This document shows, one piece after another, positions 24,925-37,783 of a stretch of 64,000 nt of DNA; within the stretch, counting starts at the first letter, position 1; the number at the start of each line of letters is the position of its first letter. The position numbers were made by a program, and so were the translations under genes. The DNA is from Guyanagaster necrorhizus (lineage: Eukaryota > Basidiomycota > Agaricomycetes > Agaricales > Physalacriaceae), in contig NW_025064897.1 in the NCBI RefSeq assembly GCF_019112545.1, positions 989,926 to 1,053,925 of the forward strand. Direction: 5' to 3'. The notes under the pieces are model-generated. The model did not search any database and was not told the origin of the DNA. It worked only from the letters and a program-made list of their open reading frames with translations.

Positions 24925-25394
24925 TATTATGATTTTTTCTTATTTTTCTTTTCATTTCTGGAGGTTAACCCTTATTTATACTTAGTCAGAGTGTCTAACC
25001 AAGTGCTTAAGACCATGGAATGGGTTTAATCAGCACAACAAGCCTATTTGATCATTGTCTTTCAATGCAACAGCATACTCAATGATGTATGACAAACCTT
25101 TTGTATACAGTAGCAATGCCCAAGGACAATAGGCACAAAGGACACAACAACATACAATAGAAAGTAGTATAATTAGTCCAGACTTGTACAGTATATAAGA
25201 TGACTCACTCTTGCTGATAATCCTCAGCTTCAAGTTAAAGTTTATTTTTATATCACTACACTCTTGAGCTAATAACTCAGGCCTTGATTGCACACTGCTA
25301 TTAATTCACATTAGTGAACTCTGATGGAACACTTGAATATGAAGTGATATCAGTTTATCATATGGATTCAGTCATATGCAACTTGGGTCTAACA
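24925..25394 (+). repeat. Element B 3' LTR
   Basis: It begins TATTATGATTTTTTC (TG end mutated to TA) and ends GGGTCTAACA. The polypurine tract AAGGAGGGGG (24912-24921) precedes it. Confidence 0.92.
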
Positions 25395-27670
25395 CCTTAG
25401 AAAGGAGACCAAGGTCAAGAAGATAAAAGAAGAGGCTGACTAGTGAGTGATTCTGCTAGCTTGGCTAAAGAACTTATTGGTGTGTCACAAGTAGCCACAG
25501 GACAGACTCATATGCCCTCTGTAAATAAAACTATTTACAAGCATTCAAATATACCCTGAGTTCCTTCTAATGACATACTGAAAGAATCACAAAAGGCTCA
25601 AGCTCAACCACCTATAGGCTGAACAGAGGAAGAGATCCTCTCCAGCTGGCTAAAGCCATTCAACACTGAATGGACTTGGTAGGCTATGAAGCACAAGGAA
25701 TGAAAGAAGCAACTGCCATTCTCAAAAACTGGATCCATTCTACCAGGACCAGCAAAGTGGATGGTGAATTAATAACAGAATTGTGGAAGGCAGAGAGATA
25801 GAGGGCTCTAAAATGGCTTGATGAGCTTCAAGGCCTAAAAAAGTACATTCAGAGGCAGAAGACCTACAGACAGGATCTTACTATTAAAGCACAGATCTAG
25901 ACTCTTATCAACCAAGCTACCTTTGTGGTCACCACATTAATTGACAGTGGCTGTATGAGAAGCTCAATCAATCATGCCTTCATCAACAGGCATTATCTCC
26001 TAACCAAAGCCACTGTAGCTCTGATCCTCATCTACAGTGCTGATGGGACCAAGAATCAGGCAGGGTCTATCACAGAATTCATAAAACTTTAACTAACAAT
26101 CAGAGATCATTCAAAACAGATCAATCTTGCTATCATTAAATTAGAAACAAAAGAACTCTTTTTTGGTCATAACTGGTTGGTCTGCCATAACCTACTAATT
26201 AACTGGAAGACCAGTCATATCATCTTTGCCTGATGCCACTGCCAGAAGAACCTGTTTGTTCTGCCTGATACCAACTCTGATGACCAGTGGGATGAAGAAA
26301 TGGAGATTGGAGAGACTATTTTGGCAGTTGATATGAACTCAGCAGCATATATACACACCATTCACCATGCTAATAATCTTGCAGCAAGGGCCAATGAACA
26401 GAAAGAGGACAAGACATTCAAGGAGATAGTTTCTGAGTGGGTATGTGACTATTATGACTTATTTGTGAAGAAAAGCTTTGACAAGCTTCCAGATCCCAAA
26501 CTCTGGTACTATACTATCAAACTGGTATCAAATGTGAATGCCAACCTCAACTGTAAAACCTACCCTCTCAGCCATCTTGAGCAGCAGAAACTTGACAAGT
26601 TCCTCAATAAAAACCTTACCAGCAGACAGATCAGGCCATCTAAATCACCAATGGCCTCTCCTTTCTTCTTTGTTAAGAAGAAGGATGGCAAACTCCAGCT
26701 GGTCCAAGACTACTACAAACTGAATGAAATGACTATCAAAAACTGATACCCCTTGCCTCTGATATCTGAATTAATGAACAAACTTTGGAATGCTTGTTAC
26801 TATACTAAGCTTGATGTTCAGTGGAGATATAACAACATTCAAATCAAAGAAGGTGATAAGTGGAAGGCAGCCTTCCAGATGAATCAGAGACTGTTTGAAC
26901 TGACTGTCATGTTCTTTGAGTTGACAAACTCTCTGACCACCTTCCAATAAATGATAAATGATATTTTCAAGAATCTTATCACCATAGACAAGGTAACCAT
27001 ATACCTGAATGACATTTTAATCATGTTCAAAGATAGAGAGGAGCACCAATGGCTCATGTGCCAAGTTTTCAACCTGATGTGGAAGAACAAACTGTTCCTC
27101 AAGGCTGAAAAGTGTGAATTTGAAGTGTTGGAGATAGAGTACCTAGCAGTTATCATCAGTGAAGGAAGTATTTGTGTGGATCCCATCAAAGTAGCTGGAG
27201 TAACTGCATGGCCAGAACTGACAAAGAAGAAGGAACTACAGTCTTTTCTTAGATTCACAAACTTTTACTGGCAGTTTATCTATGTTTACAACAAGATCAT
27301 GTGACTGATAATGCAGTTGACTGAGAATGCCTCTGGATCTGAGGAGTATCCCAACAAGTCACATTTAATGATCTTAAACAGTGACTGGCAGAGGATGTGA
27401 TCCTCACCATTCTCATCCAGAATAGAAAATTCCAGATTGAGGCTGACTCCAGTGAGAGAGCCATTGGCACATCTTATCTCAGGAACAGGAGGGATGATGG
27501 TGACCTGTGGTCTTTCTCTTGAAAGCCTAATAGTCACAGAGCAAAACTATGAGATATATGACAAGGAGTTGCTGGCTATCATGCTGGCATTGGCCAAGTG
27601 GTGACACTATCTGATCAGAGCAATGGAGACCTTTAAAATGTGGACAGATCACTAAAACCTGTGCTATTTT
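25395..27670 (+). pseudogene. Element A gag end, protease, RT, RNase H start
   Basis: Element A resumes here after B. The protease keeps TLIDSGCMRSSINHAF (about 25935-25985) with its catalytic Asp-Ser-Gly, then FFGHNWLVCHN. The segment 26300-26746 is open and leads into RT with PSKSPMASPFFFVKKKDG. The active site is YLND (27001-27012, one Asp lost). RT ends with SFLRFTNFYWQF near 27240-27280. RNase H begins near 27340 and is cut at 27670 by element E, inside the block TDH.NLCYF. Confidence 0.85.
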
Positions 27671-28204
27671 TGTTACAATTTTTTCTATTTTCTTTCCTTT
27701 TTTCTTTGACTTATTCAGAATTGACCCTTATTTCTGCTTAGTCAGGGCATCTAGCTAGCACTTAGGACTGTGAGAGGGCTTAGTCAATAGCACAGCCCAG
27801 GTTCTACTGTGCTGCTGTGAAGCTGTTCAATAACAGAATACCTCTTTTGTCTTTGCACAGCAGTAACAGCAGTAACAGCATACAGCAGCTTAATAGCAGA
27901 CAATACTCTTTTGTAGGTAGTTTGGCAACACTGGACAAAATGCTTTACAGTGCCAGGAAGAACAATTAGGTAGTTATATCTTTAGAATGAACAATAATTA
28001 GTATATAAGTAGTGTAGCTCTTGCTGTAGTAACACCAGCTTTGAGCTAAAGTTTATTCTTCCACCATCTTATCTTAAGCAACTTGCAATGCCTTGACTAC
28101 ACAATGCCATCTACACATCAAGTGAACTCTGACATTCTAACCTGAAGTGTGAGGTTGTGTCAGTTTATCACATGTTATTAGTCACATGGAATTTGGGCTT
28201 AATA
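27671..28204 (+). repeat. Element E 5' LTR
   Basis: TGTTACAATTTTTTC...GGGCTTAATA. The TATATAAG box is at 28002-28009 and the predicted RNA start AGCTTTGAGCTAA is at 28037-28049, 35 bp on. An imperfect repeat of CAGTAACAG lies near 27858-27880. Confidence 0.92.
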
Positions 28205-28205
28205 A

Positions 28206-28218
28206 TTAGCTTGAAGCT
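28206..28218 (+). other. Element E self-priming primer-binding site
   Basis: TTAGCTTGAAGCT sits one base after the LTR. Against AGCTTTGAGCTAA at 28037-28049 it pairs over 13 positions, with the two non-Watson-Crick positions being G:U wobbles in RNA. The structure is the same as in A, B and C. Confidence 0.68.
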
Positions 28219-28260
28219 TCTAGCTTCTCTTTCTCCAGCCCAATTGTGCTGAGAAACCAA

Positions 28261-31200
28261 ATGCCCTCTGTGCTTAACCTCTCAGACCCAAATTTTACTC
28301 ATAAGTTCTTTAAACTCTTTGCTTCTATCATCAGAACATTGATAGGCTTATTGGTGATCATACAGCTGTGGTATGGATGCCAATCAGTTACTGCCTGGAT
28401 TATCTGTCACTATCAAGAGTTCCAACATATCCAATAAATTCTCTGCAATGTCACATCAGACCTCCCCTTCTATGACATCTCTGCCTCTACCTGACAGTCC
28501 TTCTGGCCAGTGAAAGGATCCATACCCAAAGTCATCTCTAGAAGCTCAACTGAAGAGTGTTCTAAAGAAGAGAAAGAGCAGCAGCAGCACCAGTATCCTC
28601 CATAACCTCTGATGGCAGTCATCCAAGATTCTGGAAACCCTTGGACTACAGAGTTTTGACAATTCAGACCTGACACCCCCATCCTATTCCCCCAGCATAC
28701 AAATAACTGCATTCCAATGACAAGAACCACAACCTCTATCTCTGAGCCCAGCATTGGACACCATGCTAGAGACTCTCTTGATGCCATTTGGGTGGCTTCA
28801 AGAGGCAGAGATACTCATAGCAGCCACAGATCCCAACAGACTACATCAGCACAAAGCAGAAGCACTGGTGGCAGCAGAACAGAGGTCAATCATGATCTCT
28901 ATTTCAATGACAATAATGGCAATGAGCATCAGTTTTTGCAAGCTGCTGTCTGAGAGGCAGACTGACTAGAGCAGTGCATGGTTGGTCATGCAACAAGCAG
29001 AACAGGCCACATATAAACACCATTGCATACAGCATAACCAGCCAATGTCAATCTGGTCCTTCTCTCAGAGGACAAAGTTCAATGTACTAACACCATTGCC
29101 AAGTACATCCAGGAGCAGATGCACATTGAGTATGAGGCACCAAGAGAAAACACTCTCTTTAGGTGGTATCTCTGAGTCAAAGATACAGCAGACTGGTGAA
29201 GGGGCTTGGAGAGCCCTAAAACTGACATGCTTGTTGGAACCACCACCAACAGTGTATCCAACACTCCATTTTGAGAACCTAGCACTCCCACCACTGAGTC
29301 TGATCTCTGAGCAAGACCAGCTGAGAGAGTCACCCATGCAGATGATGTTCACTGATAAGCATCACTCAACCTCAATGACAACTGCCTATTATCTTACAGG
29401 ACTGATACCATTGCTGAGACTGATGATATCCTTATCAGAGGAAATGGCATATCAGCAGACTGAGGGACCATTGGAGGAGACAACAAGAATATCAATCCCA
29501 CCAGTGACATCAGGCAGTTCCTTAATGGGAATTTTGCCATCCTTTTCCTTCAACCTAGGTTCTATCAGAACTTTCACTAGTATTGCAGAGCAATGGCAGT
29601 GAGAGCAGAAAGAGAGGCAGTCAAGGAGCAGCAACAGCAGCCCCAGTGGAAGCCTGCTTCTTGACTCAGATCTGATGATGCTGAATCTAGTAGCCAGCCC
29701 TGACATGGTCATTCCAGAGATCTCTGACCCACACAACAGTTTCCTCCTAGAGGAGAACATAAGCAAAACTATCAATGAGGATGACAAAGAAGAGGATCTC
29801 AATGAGGAAGTCAAGGATTCTCTTCTTGAGTGGAGAAGCATGTTCAACATATGCATACATAAAGAGGAATTGGCAAGAAAGGTGTGAGAGATGCACTAGA
29901 AGGATTTCTTGGAGCTGTACCAGGATGGTACAGCTATGCTATAGATGGATGACATCTAGTTAGTGTTGCCCATAGGGCAAAGGTATACTGCCACCAACAG
30001 AGTCAAGCACATGGAGATTTTACAATATGCAGCTACTAAGTAGACTATTTTTATTTACAATAAAAGATATTTAGAACATCAGATAGCACTATTACCAGCT
30101 TATCAGCCTAAGTACAGTGCGACACCAAAGTCATAGATGCTGAGCTCAATTCTAAGCAAGCTGTTGAATATAGCACCATCAATCTAAATAGCATTCTCCT
30201 GATACTTGTTCACTACTTCAGCCATCTGCAGCACAGCATCTCAGCTCTCCAGAAGCTGACTCCAGCCAGAGAGCCCTTACCTGAACCCACAAAGGCTGCT
30301 AATTCAGCAGCCATTTGCTGGACAACTATCACCAGATAAAGCTGAAGGAAGTGGAGCAGCCCCAGTGGCCCCAGCAGCTCCCACAGAGAATGATCTCAAG
30401 GCAACCACCCAAGGCTGGACTGTCAAAGATGGGCAGATCATGTGAAAAAAAGTACCCTCACCAGAAAGTCCCATCACTGATGATGGCTCTCTCCATTCAT
30501 TCTCAGGACCCCCAATAGAATGGATGGTCCCATCCTCTAGCAGGATCCTAAACCCTATGACAGCCTTTGCAGCTGATGCTCAAATACTCAATGTCAAACT
30601 GAATCTTATATATGAGCCTCACTCCTTCAGGAGAGCATCTGATGATATTGACTGCTTCTTAACCAATTGTAATCAATATTTCCAAGTATTCACCTCATAC
30701 TTTCTCTTCAACATGTACAAGGTGACATTCACCTTGACTCATATGGAAGATAAGGTGAAAACATGGTGGATCCTTCTATCCCCCATATTCTGGTCTACCA
30801 TGCAGCAACATCATTGATATCCCTCATAGCCAGTCTTTAAGCAGATAATCACCAACAAATTCACAGATCTGGCTATCTAAAAAGTCCACAAACAAAAGAT
30901 GAAGGACTTCAAGATGGCCAATAAACCAGCCACTGACTGCTTCAATAAATTAGAACAACTCAGCAAACTTGCCAGGGTCCAGGACAATATCACCAATACT
31001 GGGTGGATAGTTGAATATATGAAGATGGGAGCTCTGATCTCCTATCTGAAGATCATCTCAGACATCAGACATGGTATTCCAAAGAGATATGACAAGTGAA
31101 AAGAATGCATTATCACTATGTACAGAGAAAGACAATGGCAGAAGGCAGAAGCATCCACCCTATTATGGGAAGGACAGAAGAACCAGGGACAGAATGCAAA

Positions 31201-31515
31201 GCCCTCCACCTCCAATGTGACTATACCCACCAAGCCCAGTGGCTCAACCCTAACTTTCTTATATGGCAAGAAGAAAACTAGTATGAGCACAACATATACT
31301 GGAACAGATAAGCCAATAGATGTGGATCACCTCAAGAAGGAGAGAAAGTGTTTCAATTATGGCTAGAAGGGCTATATGACATGAAACTGCCTCCAGAAGA
31401 AGAATAAGCACATTCAAGAAGGTATATGAGTGTAGATTGCTGAGTTGATGAAGGAAGAAGAGGACCTTGAACCAGAAACAAAGGCCAGGAAGGTAAAAGA
31501 TGGGGCTGAGCAGTG
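28261..31515 (+). pseudogene. Element E gag
   Basis: It starts MPSVLNLSDPN with the same hydrophobic N-terminal segment as A and B (FFKLFASIIRTLIGLL). A Ser/Gln/Glu-rich region of about 700 codons follows. The capsid-like domain is about 30520-31100 (DIDCFLTNCNQYFQVF, DKVKTWW). The knuckle near 31340-31400 (KCFNYG...GYMT.NC) has Cys-to-Tyr and His-to-Tyr changes. It ends in a Glu/Lys-rich helix and the same CAGTGAG junction with pol as in B. It is inactive, with stops and frame changes. Confidence 0.78.
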
Positions 31516-34500
31516 AGCAATTCTGCTGACTCAGCCAAAGTAACAAAAAGTGGTATGTCACAAATAGCTGCTGAGCAGACTAATTCCATTTCTGTAGTAC
31601 CACCTATGTCTAAATTATGCATGCATTCAAATATATCCAATATTACCACTCCAACATCAGAATTGCCTAAGGAAACAACTCAACCACCTATAGGCCAAAC
31701 AGAGGTAGAGAGCCCTACTAGCTGGTTAAAGCCATTCAACACCAAATGGACTTGGCAAGCCATCAAAGACACAAAGGATGAAGCAGTGGCAAAAGCCATA
31801 CTCAAGAACTGAGTACACAAGACTCAAGCTGAGGAAATGATCAATGAAATGATCACTGGAATGCAAGAAGCAGAGCAATGCTGAGCCCGGGAATGGCTCA
31901 ATGAGCTATATGAACCATGAAAATTCATCTGACAATCCAGAACCAAAGACCAGGACCTATTGACCAAAGCTCAGATCAAAACCCTTACTTTCTGGAGCAC
32001 TCATGTGGTCACTGCACTAATTGACAGTGAGTGCATCAGAAGTTCAATAAATCATGCTTTCATCACCAAGCACAATCTTCTCACTCAAGCCACAGCAGCA
32101 CTTATTCTGGTCTATAACACAGATGGAACAAAGAACCAAGCTGGTTCTATCATCAAGTTCATAGAGCTTAGACTTATGATTGAGGATCATTCCAAATGAA
32201 TCGACTTGGCAGTGACCAATCTAAGAACCAAAAAAGTTTTTCTTGGCCATGATTAGCTTATACATTATAATCTGCTTATTAACTGGAAGATTGGATGCAT
32301 CACATTTGCCAGATGCTAATGCCAGAAAATCCCATTTGAACTACTCAATAAAGACCCTGAGGATTAGTGAGACAAAGAGATGGAAGATGGAGAAACAATC
32401 CTTGCTGTGGACCTACAGAAGGCCATTCATATTTGTGCCCTACACTACATGAATAATTTGGCTGCAAAAGCTAATGAAGGAAAGAAGGAAAAAACCTTCA
32501 AAGAAATGGTGCCTGAATGGGCACAGGATTTCTAAGACTTATTTGAAAAGAAGTTTTGATGAATTGCCTGACCAAAAACCTTGAGACCATGCCATCAAAC
32601 TGATTCCTAATGCTAATGTCAACCTGGATTGCAAGACTTATCCACTTGGCAACAACAAACAATAAGAGCTAAACAAGTTTCTCAATGAAAACTTGTCCAG
32701 TGGAAGGATTTGACTATCAAAATCCCTGATGGCCTCTTCTTTCTTCTTTGTTAAGAAGAAGGATGAAAAACTCTGACTGGTACAGGATTACCAGAAGCTA
32801 AATGAGATAATGATCAAGAATTATTATCCACTTCTATTGATCTCAGAATTAATGGACAAATTCCACAGTGCCAAATACTACACCAAGTTGGATGTCCAAT
32901 GGGGGTACAACAATATATGGATCAAAGAAGGTGATGAATGGAAGGCCACTTTTTGAACTAATTGCAGATTACTTGAACCCATGATTATATTCTTTGGGCT
33001 TACTAATTTGCCTGCTACCTTTCAGTGGATGATGAACGACATATTCAAAGATCTCATCACCACTGGGAAGGTCATGATTTATTTGGATGATATTTTGATC
33101 ATGTCCAAAACCAAAGAGAAGCATCAATGGCTAGTATAACAAGTGTTAACTCTGATGAGGAAGCATCAACTCTTTCTCAAGGCTGAAAAATGTGAATTTG
33201 AGGTATTAGAAACTGAATATCTCAGAGTCATTATCAGCAAAAGAAGCATCAGGATGGACCCTGTCAAAGTAGCAGAAGTAACTGAATGGCCAGAGCTAAC
33301 CAAAAAGAAGGAACTACAGTCCTTTCTCAGCTTCACCAACTTCTACTGGCAGTTTATTCAGGACTACAGCAAGATAGTTCAACTGATGATGCAATTGACT
33401 GGCAATGCCCCATGGTCTTAGAGCTCATCTCAACAATTGGTGTTTGACAATCTCAAATGCTGATTGGCTGAAGATATCATTCTTGCTATTCCAACACAAG
33501 ATGGGAAATTTCATGTCAAAGCCAACTCTAGTGAAGGAGCTATCAGTGCCATTCTTTTCCAGAAACAGGATGGTAAATAGCACTCAGTTGCCTTCTTTTC
33601 TAAAGCACTCACAGTTATAGAATGCAACTATGAGATATATGACAAGAAACTACTCACAATAATGCTAGCTCTAGCTGAATGGTGGCATTATCTCATCAGA
33701 GCAGTTCAGACCTTTGAGATCTAGACTGATCATCAAAACCTCCAATACTTCCACCTCCCACAGAAGCTTAATTGCTGATAAGCCTGATGGGTCACAGAAT
33801 TATTTAAGTATGAATATATGCTGCACCACAAAGCTGGTGCAGCAAACAAAAAGACAGATTTCCTTAGCTGCAGAGCTGATTATAACCAAAGCAGAGATGA
33901 TAACAAAGGAATCATATTATTATGACTCAAACACTTTCAAACAATGATCATATCCATGGAGGAGGAGATCCATGAGCACATCAAGAGCACAACCTGAGAC
34001 TCACACAAATAGGATCAACAAATCACTCCATCTCTCAATTATGAATGAGGACTGATAAAAGAGGAAGGATTGATTCATTATGATAAATAGATCTATATTC
34101 TTAGGGACTAAAGACTTCATGGCAACATCATTGCCATATGCTATGACTATGCAATGGCCAGACACTCAGGCATCACCAAGACCAAGGAGCTCATACTACA
34201 GGAATACTGGTGGCCTAAAATGAATTATAACATCACCTGATATGTCAGAGCTTGTGAGATTTGCCAATGAGGCAAATCTTTGATAAAATCATGTGCTGCT
34301 TCTCTCCACCCAAATGAGATCCCTTCATCACCATGAACCCACATTTCAGTGGACATGATAACTGGACTTCCAGAAAATAATAACTATAATACAATTATTG
34401 TCATAGTTGATCGCTTCTCTAAAGCAATCATTCTAATTGCTTGTTTGATGGAACTGACATCAGAAGAATGGGCAAAGATTCTATATGATGAGGCTTATGC

Positions 34501-35424
34501 CAAATATAGCATGCTACAGATCATAATTTCAGACAGGAGTCCTCAATTTGTCTCCAAATTCTTAAATGACTTGTACTGACTCTTCAATATCAAATGAAAT
34601 GTGTCAATAGCATATCATCCCCAAATGGATGAACAAACAGAATGGATGAATCAAGAAGTCAAAAAATATCTTCAACTTTTCATCAACTATCATCAAAACA
34701 ACTGGATAAAATAGCTAGCACTAGCTGCTTTCCAACACAACAACGGGATACACTCAGCAACTGGCAAAACACCCTTTTTCATTAACTATGGGTGACATCC
34801 ACAAGTTGCCCAAAGTGAACAAGTCTATATGATAATGCCAGCATCAACAGACTTTGCCTCTATGATGGCAAAGATTCACTCTGAGACAAAGACAGCTCTT
34901 GAAAAAGCTGCTATTACTATGAAGAAACAGTATAACAAACACCAAAGACCAGCCTACAGATATTCAATCAATGACAAAGTTTGGTTGGATACTATAAACC
35001 TATATCTGCCTTGACCAAAACAAAAGCTGGCAGACAAATAGACAGACTCTTTTATTGTTCTGGCCAAAATCAACAACTCTGCATACAAATTACAATTACC
35101 ATTGATCTGGAAGGTCTATAATGTCTTCAACAAGGTATTACTGACACCATATATTGCATCCACCTTTTCAAACCAAGACTGTCCACCACCTCCTCCACTG
35201 GAACTCATCGATGATGAGAAACACTACAAAATCAATGAAGTACTATGATATAAGATATGCAAAATCAAAGCCCACAGTAGAGGAATGACAACAACAGTTG
35301 ACTATCTAGTCAGTTGGAAAGGCTATGGCCCAGAATCAAACTAATGGGTCAACAAAAAATACATGAATGCAGATGATGCCATATATGACTATGAACAGTG
35401 GATGAATTGACCAACAAGCAGTTA
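31513..35424 (+). pseudogene. Element E pol
   Basis: The protease reads ALIDSECIRSSINHAF (about 32008-32060; the Gly of DSG is Glu) and VFLGHD. A frameshift lies near 32565. RT spans about 32690-33310 with SFFFVKKKDEKL, YTKLDVQWGYNN and an intact YLDDILIM (33079-33102). RNase H is near 33480-33760. The integrase (about 34110-34790) has the CEIC knuckle and HISVDMITGLPENNN. The chromodomain lies at about 35216-35400 (YLVSWKGYGPESN). Many TGA codons stand for Arg or Trp. Confidence 0.87.
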
Positions 35425-35555
35425 ATGTCTTCATGAGTCTTACTCACAGAAAAAAAGAGCTGGTTAGGACTGGAATAAGATATTGTGGCCTCCCTTGGAC
35501 CAGCATACTTATCTCTAAATTAGCCATCAGGACAATGGTCTTAAGGAGAGGGTAA

Positions 35556-36087
35556 TATTACCATTTTTCCTATTTTCTTTTCTTTTTTCTTTGACTTATT
35601 CAGAATTGACCCCTATTTCTGCTTAGTCAGGGTGTCTAGCTAGTGCTTAGAACTGTGAGAGGGCTTAGTCAATAGCACAGCCCAGGTTCTACTGTGCTGC
35701 TGTGAAGCTGTTCAATGACAGAATACCTCTTTTGTCTTTGCACAGCAGTAACAGCAGTAACAGCACACAGCAGCTCAACAGCAGACAATACTCTTTTGTA
35801 GGTAGTTTGGCAACACTGGACAAAATGCTTTACAGTGCCAGAAAGAACAATTAGGTAGTTATATCTTTAGAATGAACAATGATTAGTATATAAGTAGTAT
35901 AGCTCTCACTGTAGTAACTCTAGCTTTGAGCTAAAGTTTATTCTTCCACCATCTTATCTTGAGCAACTTCCAATGCCTTGACTACACAATGCCATCTACA
36001 CATCAAGTGGACTGACATTCTAACCTGAAGTGTGAGGTTGTGTCAGTTTATCACATATTATTGGACATATGGAATTTAAGCTTAACA
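35556..36087 (+). repeat. Element E 3' LTR
   Basis: TATTACCATTTTTCC...AAGCTTAACA, with the polypurine tract AAGGAGAGGG at 35543-35552. The first TG is mutated to TA. Confidence 0.92.
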
Positions 36088-37783
36088 ATTTTCAACTCCC
36101 TCAAAAGTTAAACCACTGGCAAGCCTAATAGGTAACAGAGTTATTTAAATACCAGTACACATTATATTACAAGGTGGGATTGGCCAACAAAAAGGCTGAC
36201 CTTCTAAGCTGACATGCCAATCACAGTCAGAGGGAAGAAGACAATGCAGAGATGACATTATTGAAGCCTGAACACTTCTGAACCCTTATTATGCTGATAG
36301 AGGAGAAGATACATGCATGAATCCAGAGTGCAGTTTGACAATCAAATCTCTGAAATCAGGGGATTGCCACCTCTCTGAACCATGAAAGAGAGATCACCAT
36401 GGTCAACAGTCTGTTACATTATGACAGACAACTCTATATCTCCAGGGTATCAGCATTATGGAGTAAAATTATCACCATGAGCCATGACTATATCATAGCC
36501 AGACATCCAGGGATCTCAAAGATGAGAGAATTGGTGTTACAGGAGTATTGGTGGCTAAAACTCAATCAAGACATTGACAAGTATATGAAGAAGTGTGAGA
36601 CTTGTCAGTGGGCCAAATCTTCTACATGTGCTTGACCCACTCTGCTTTATCCAAATGAGATACTGACAAAACCATGGACTCACATTTCTGTCAATATGAT
36701 CATAGGTTTACTGGACTGTAATGGTTATGATGCTATTATTATGATTATTGACTGGTTTTTAAAGGCTATTATTCTCATCACCTGTTCAATGGAATTATCA
36801 TTGGAAGAGTGGGTGAAGATCCTTAGGAATGAAGTCTATGCCAAGTATGGTATGCCACAGGTGATCATCTCTGATTGAAGCCTCCAATTCATGTCCAGAT
36901 TCCTGGATGATCTATATCAACTACTTGGATCTGCAGTAACATCTCAACAGTCTATCATCCACAAACTAATAAACAGACAGAATGTGTCAATCAGGAAATT
37001 GAGAAATATCTATGCATGTTCATAAACTATCATCAGGATGCTTGGACTGAATGGCTTGCCCTCACTGGCTTCTAGCATAACAACCAGATCCACTCAGCCA
37101 CTGGTAAAACCCCATTCTTTGTTAACTATAGGTGACATCTCAATATTGCCCAAACTACATGGCACCATACCACCACTCCTGCTTCTGCTGACTTCATCAC
37201 TGAAATGGCTAAGATACACCTGAAAACAAAAACAGTTCTTGAAAAGGCCACAATCACTATAAAGGCAAAGTATGACAAACACTAATGTTCCACACACACC
37301 TACTCCATCAGTGATAAAGTCTGGCTTGACATATTGAACCTTCATCTTCCTCATCTGAAACAGAAACTGGCAGACAAGCACACCAGTCTCTTCTCAATCC
37401 TAGCAAAAGTTGGTGCCTCTGCATACAAACATTAACTACCCTCTTCCTGGCATATCCACAATATCTTCAATGAAACTCTCTTAATCTCATACATCACACC
37501 CACCTTTTCCAATCAAGAAAAGCTGCCACCACTACTGCCAGATCTGATTGATAATGAGAAACATTATGAAATCAATCAAATTTTGAATCACAGACTCTGA
37601 AAAGTGCATACATGTGGCAGTGAAATGATGATGACTGTCAACTACCTTATCAGCTGGAAGGGATATGGACCAGAGTCCAATCAATGAGTCAATGAGAAGC
37701 AGATGAATGCTGATGCTGCCATACACAAGTATGAATTATCTCTAAATTAAGCTATTAGGACAATAGTCTTAAGGAAGGGGTAA
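36088..37783 (+). pseudogene. Element A RNase H end, integrase, chromodomain
   Basis: It resumes with FQLPQKLNHWQA, matching the RNase H end of B and E. The integrase zinc module is visible as ARHPGISKMRELVLQEYWW followed by KKCETCQWAKS (36495-36620), then HISVNMIIGLLDCNG. A frameshift near 36930 separates the integrase core from its C-terminal part. The chromodomain is near 37545-37749 (NYLISWKGYGPESNQ). The polypurine tract AAGGAAGGGG lies at 37771-37780. Confidence 0.85.

Larger units (their letters stand above)
8815..25394 (+). mobile_element. Gypsy element B (chromovirus), inserted in A gag
   Basis: LTRs of 470 bp lie at 8815-9284 and 24925-25394. The target duplication is TCTTA (8810-8814) against CCTTA (25395-25399), one transition apart. 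The interior is interrupted by element C in the leader (9337-17227) and by a solo LTR in the protease (21008-21524). Gag is 17238-20470 and Pol runs from about 20467 to 24891, ending in a chromodomain. Multiple stops and a YLDN at the RT active site show it is inactive. It is close in sequence to A and E, which share the same gene plan. Confidence 0.92.
27671..36087 (+). mobile_element. Gypsy element E (chromovirus), inserted in A RNase H
   Basis: LTRs lie at 27671-28204 (534 bp) and 35556-36087 (532 bp), with a perfect ATTTT duplication (27666-27670 and 36088-36092). The interior is not interrupted: Gag 28261-31515 and Pol 31513-35424. The RT keeps YLDD. The protease Gly is Glu and many TGA/TAG stops are present, so it is inactive. 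It is closely related in gene content to A and B, but the LTR is a distinct subfamily shared with the solo LTRs at 2926 and 21008. Confidence 0.93.
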
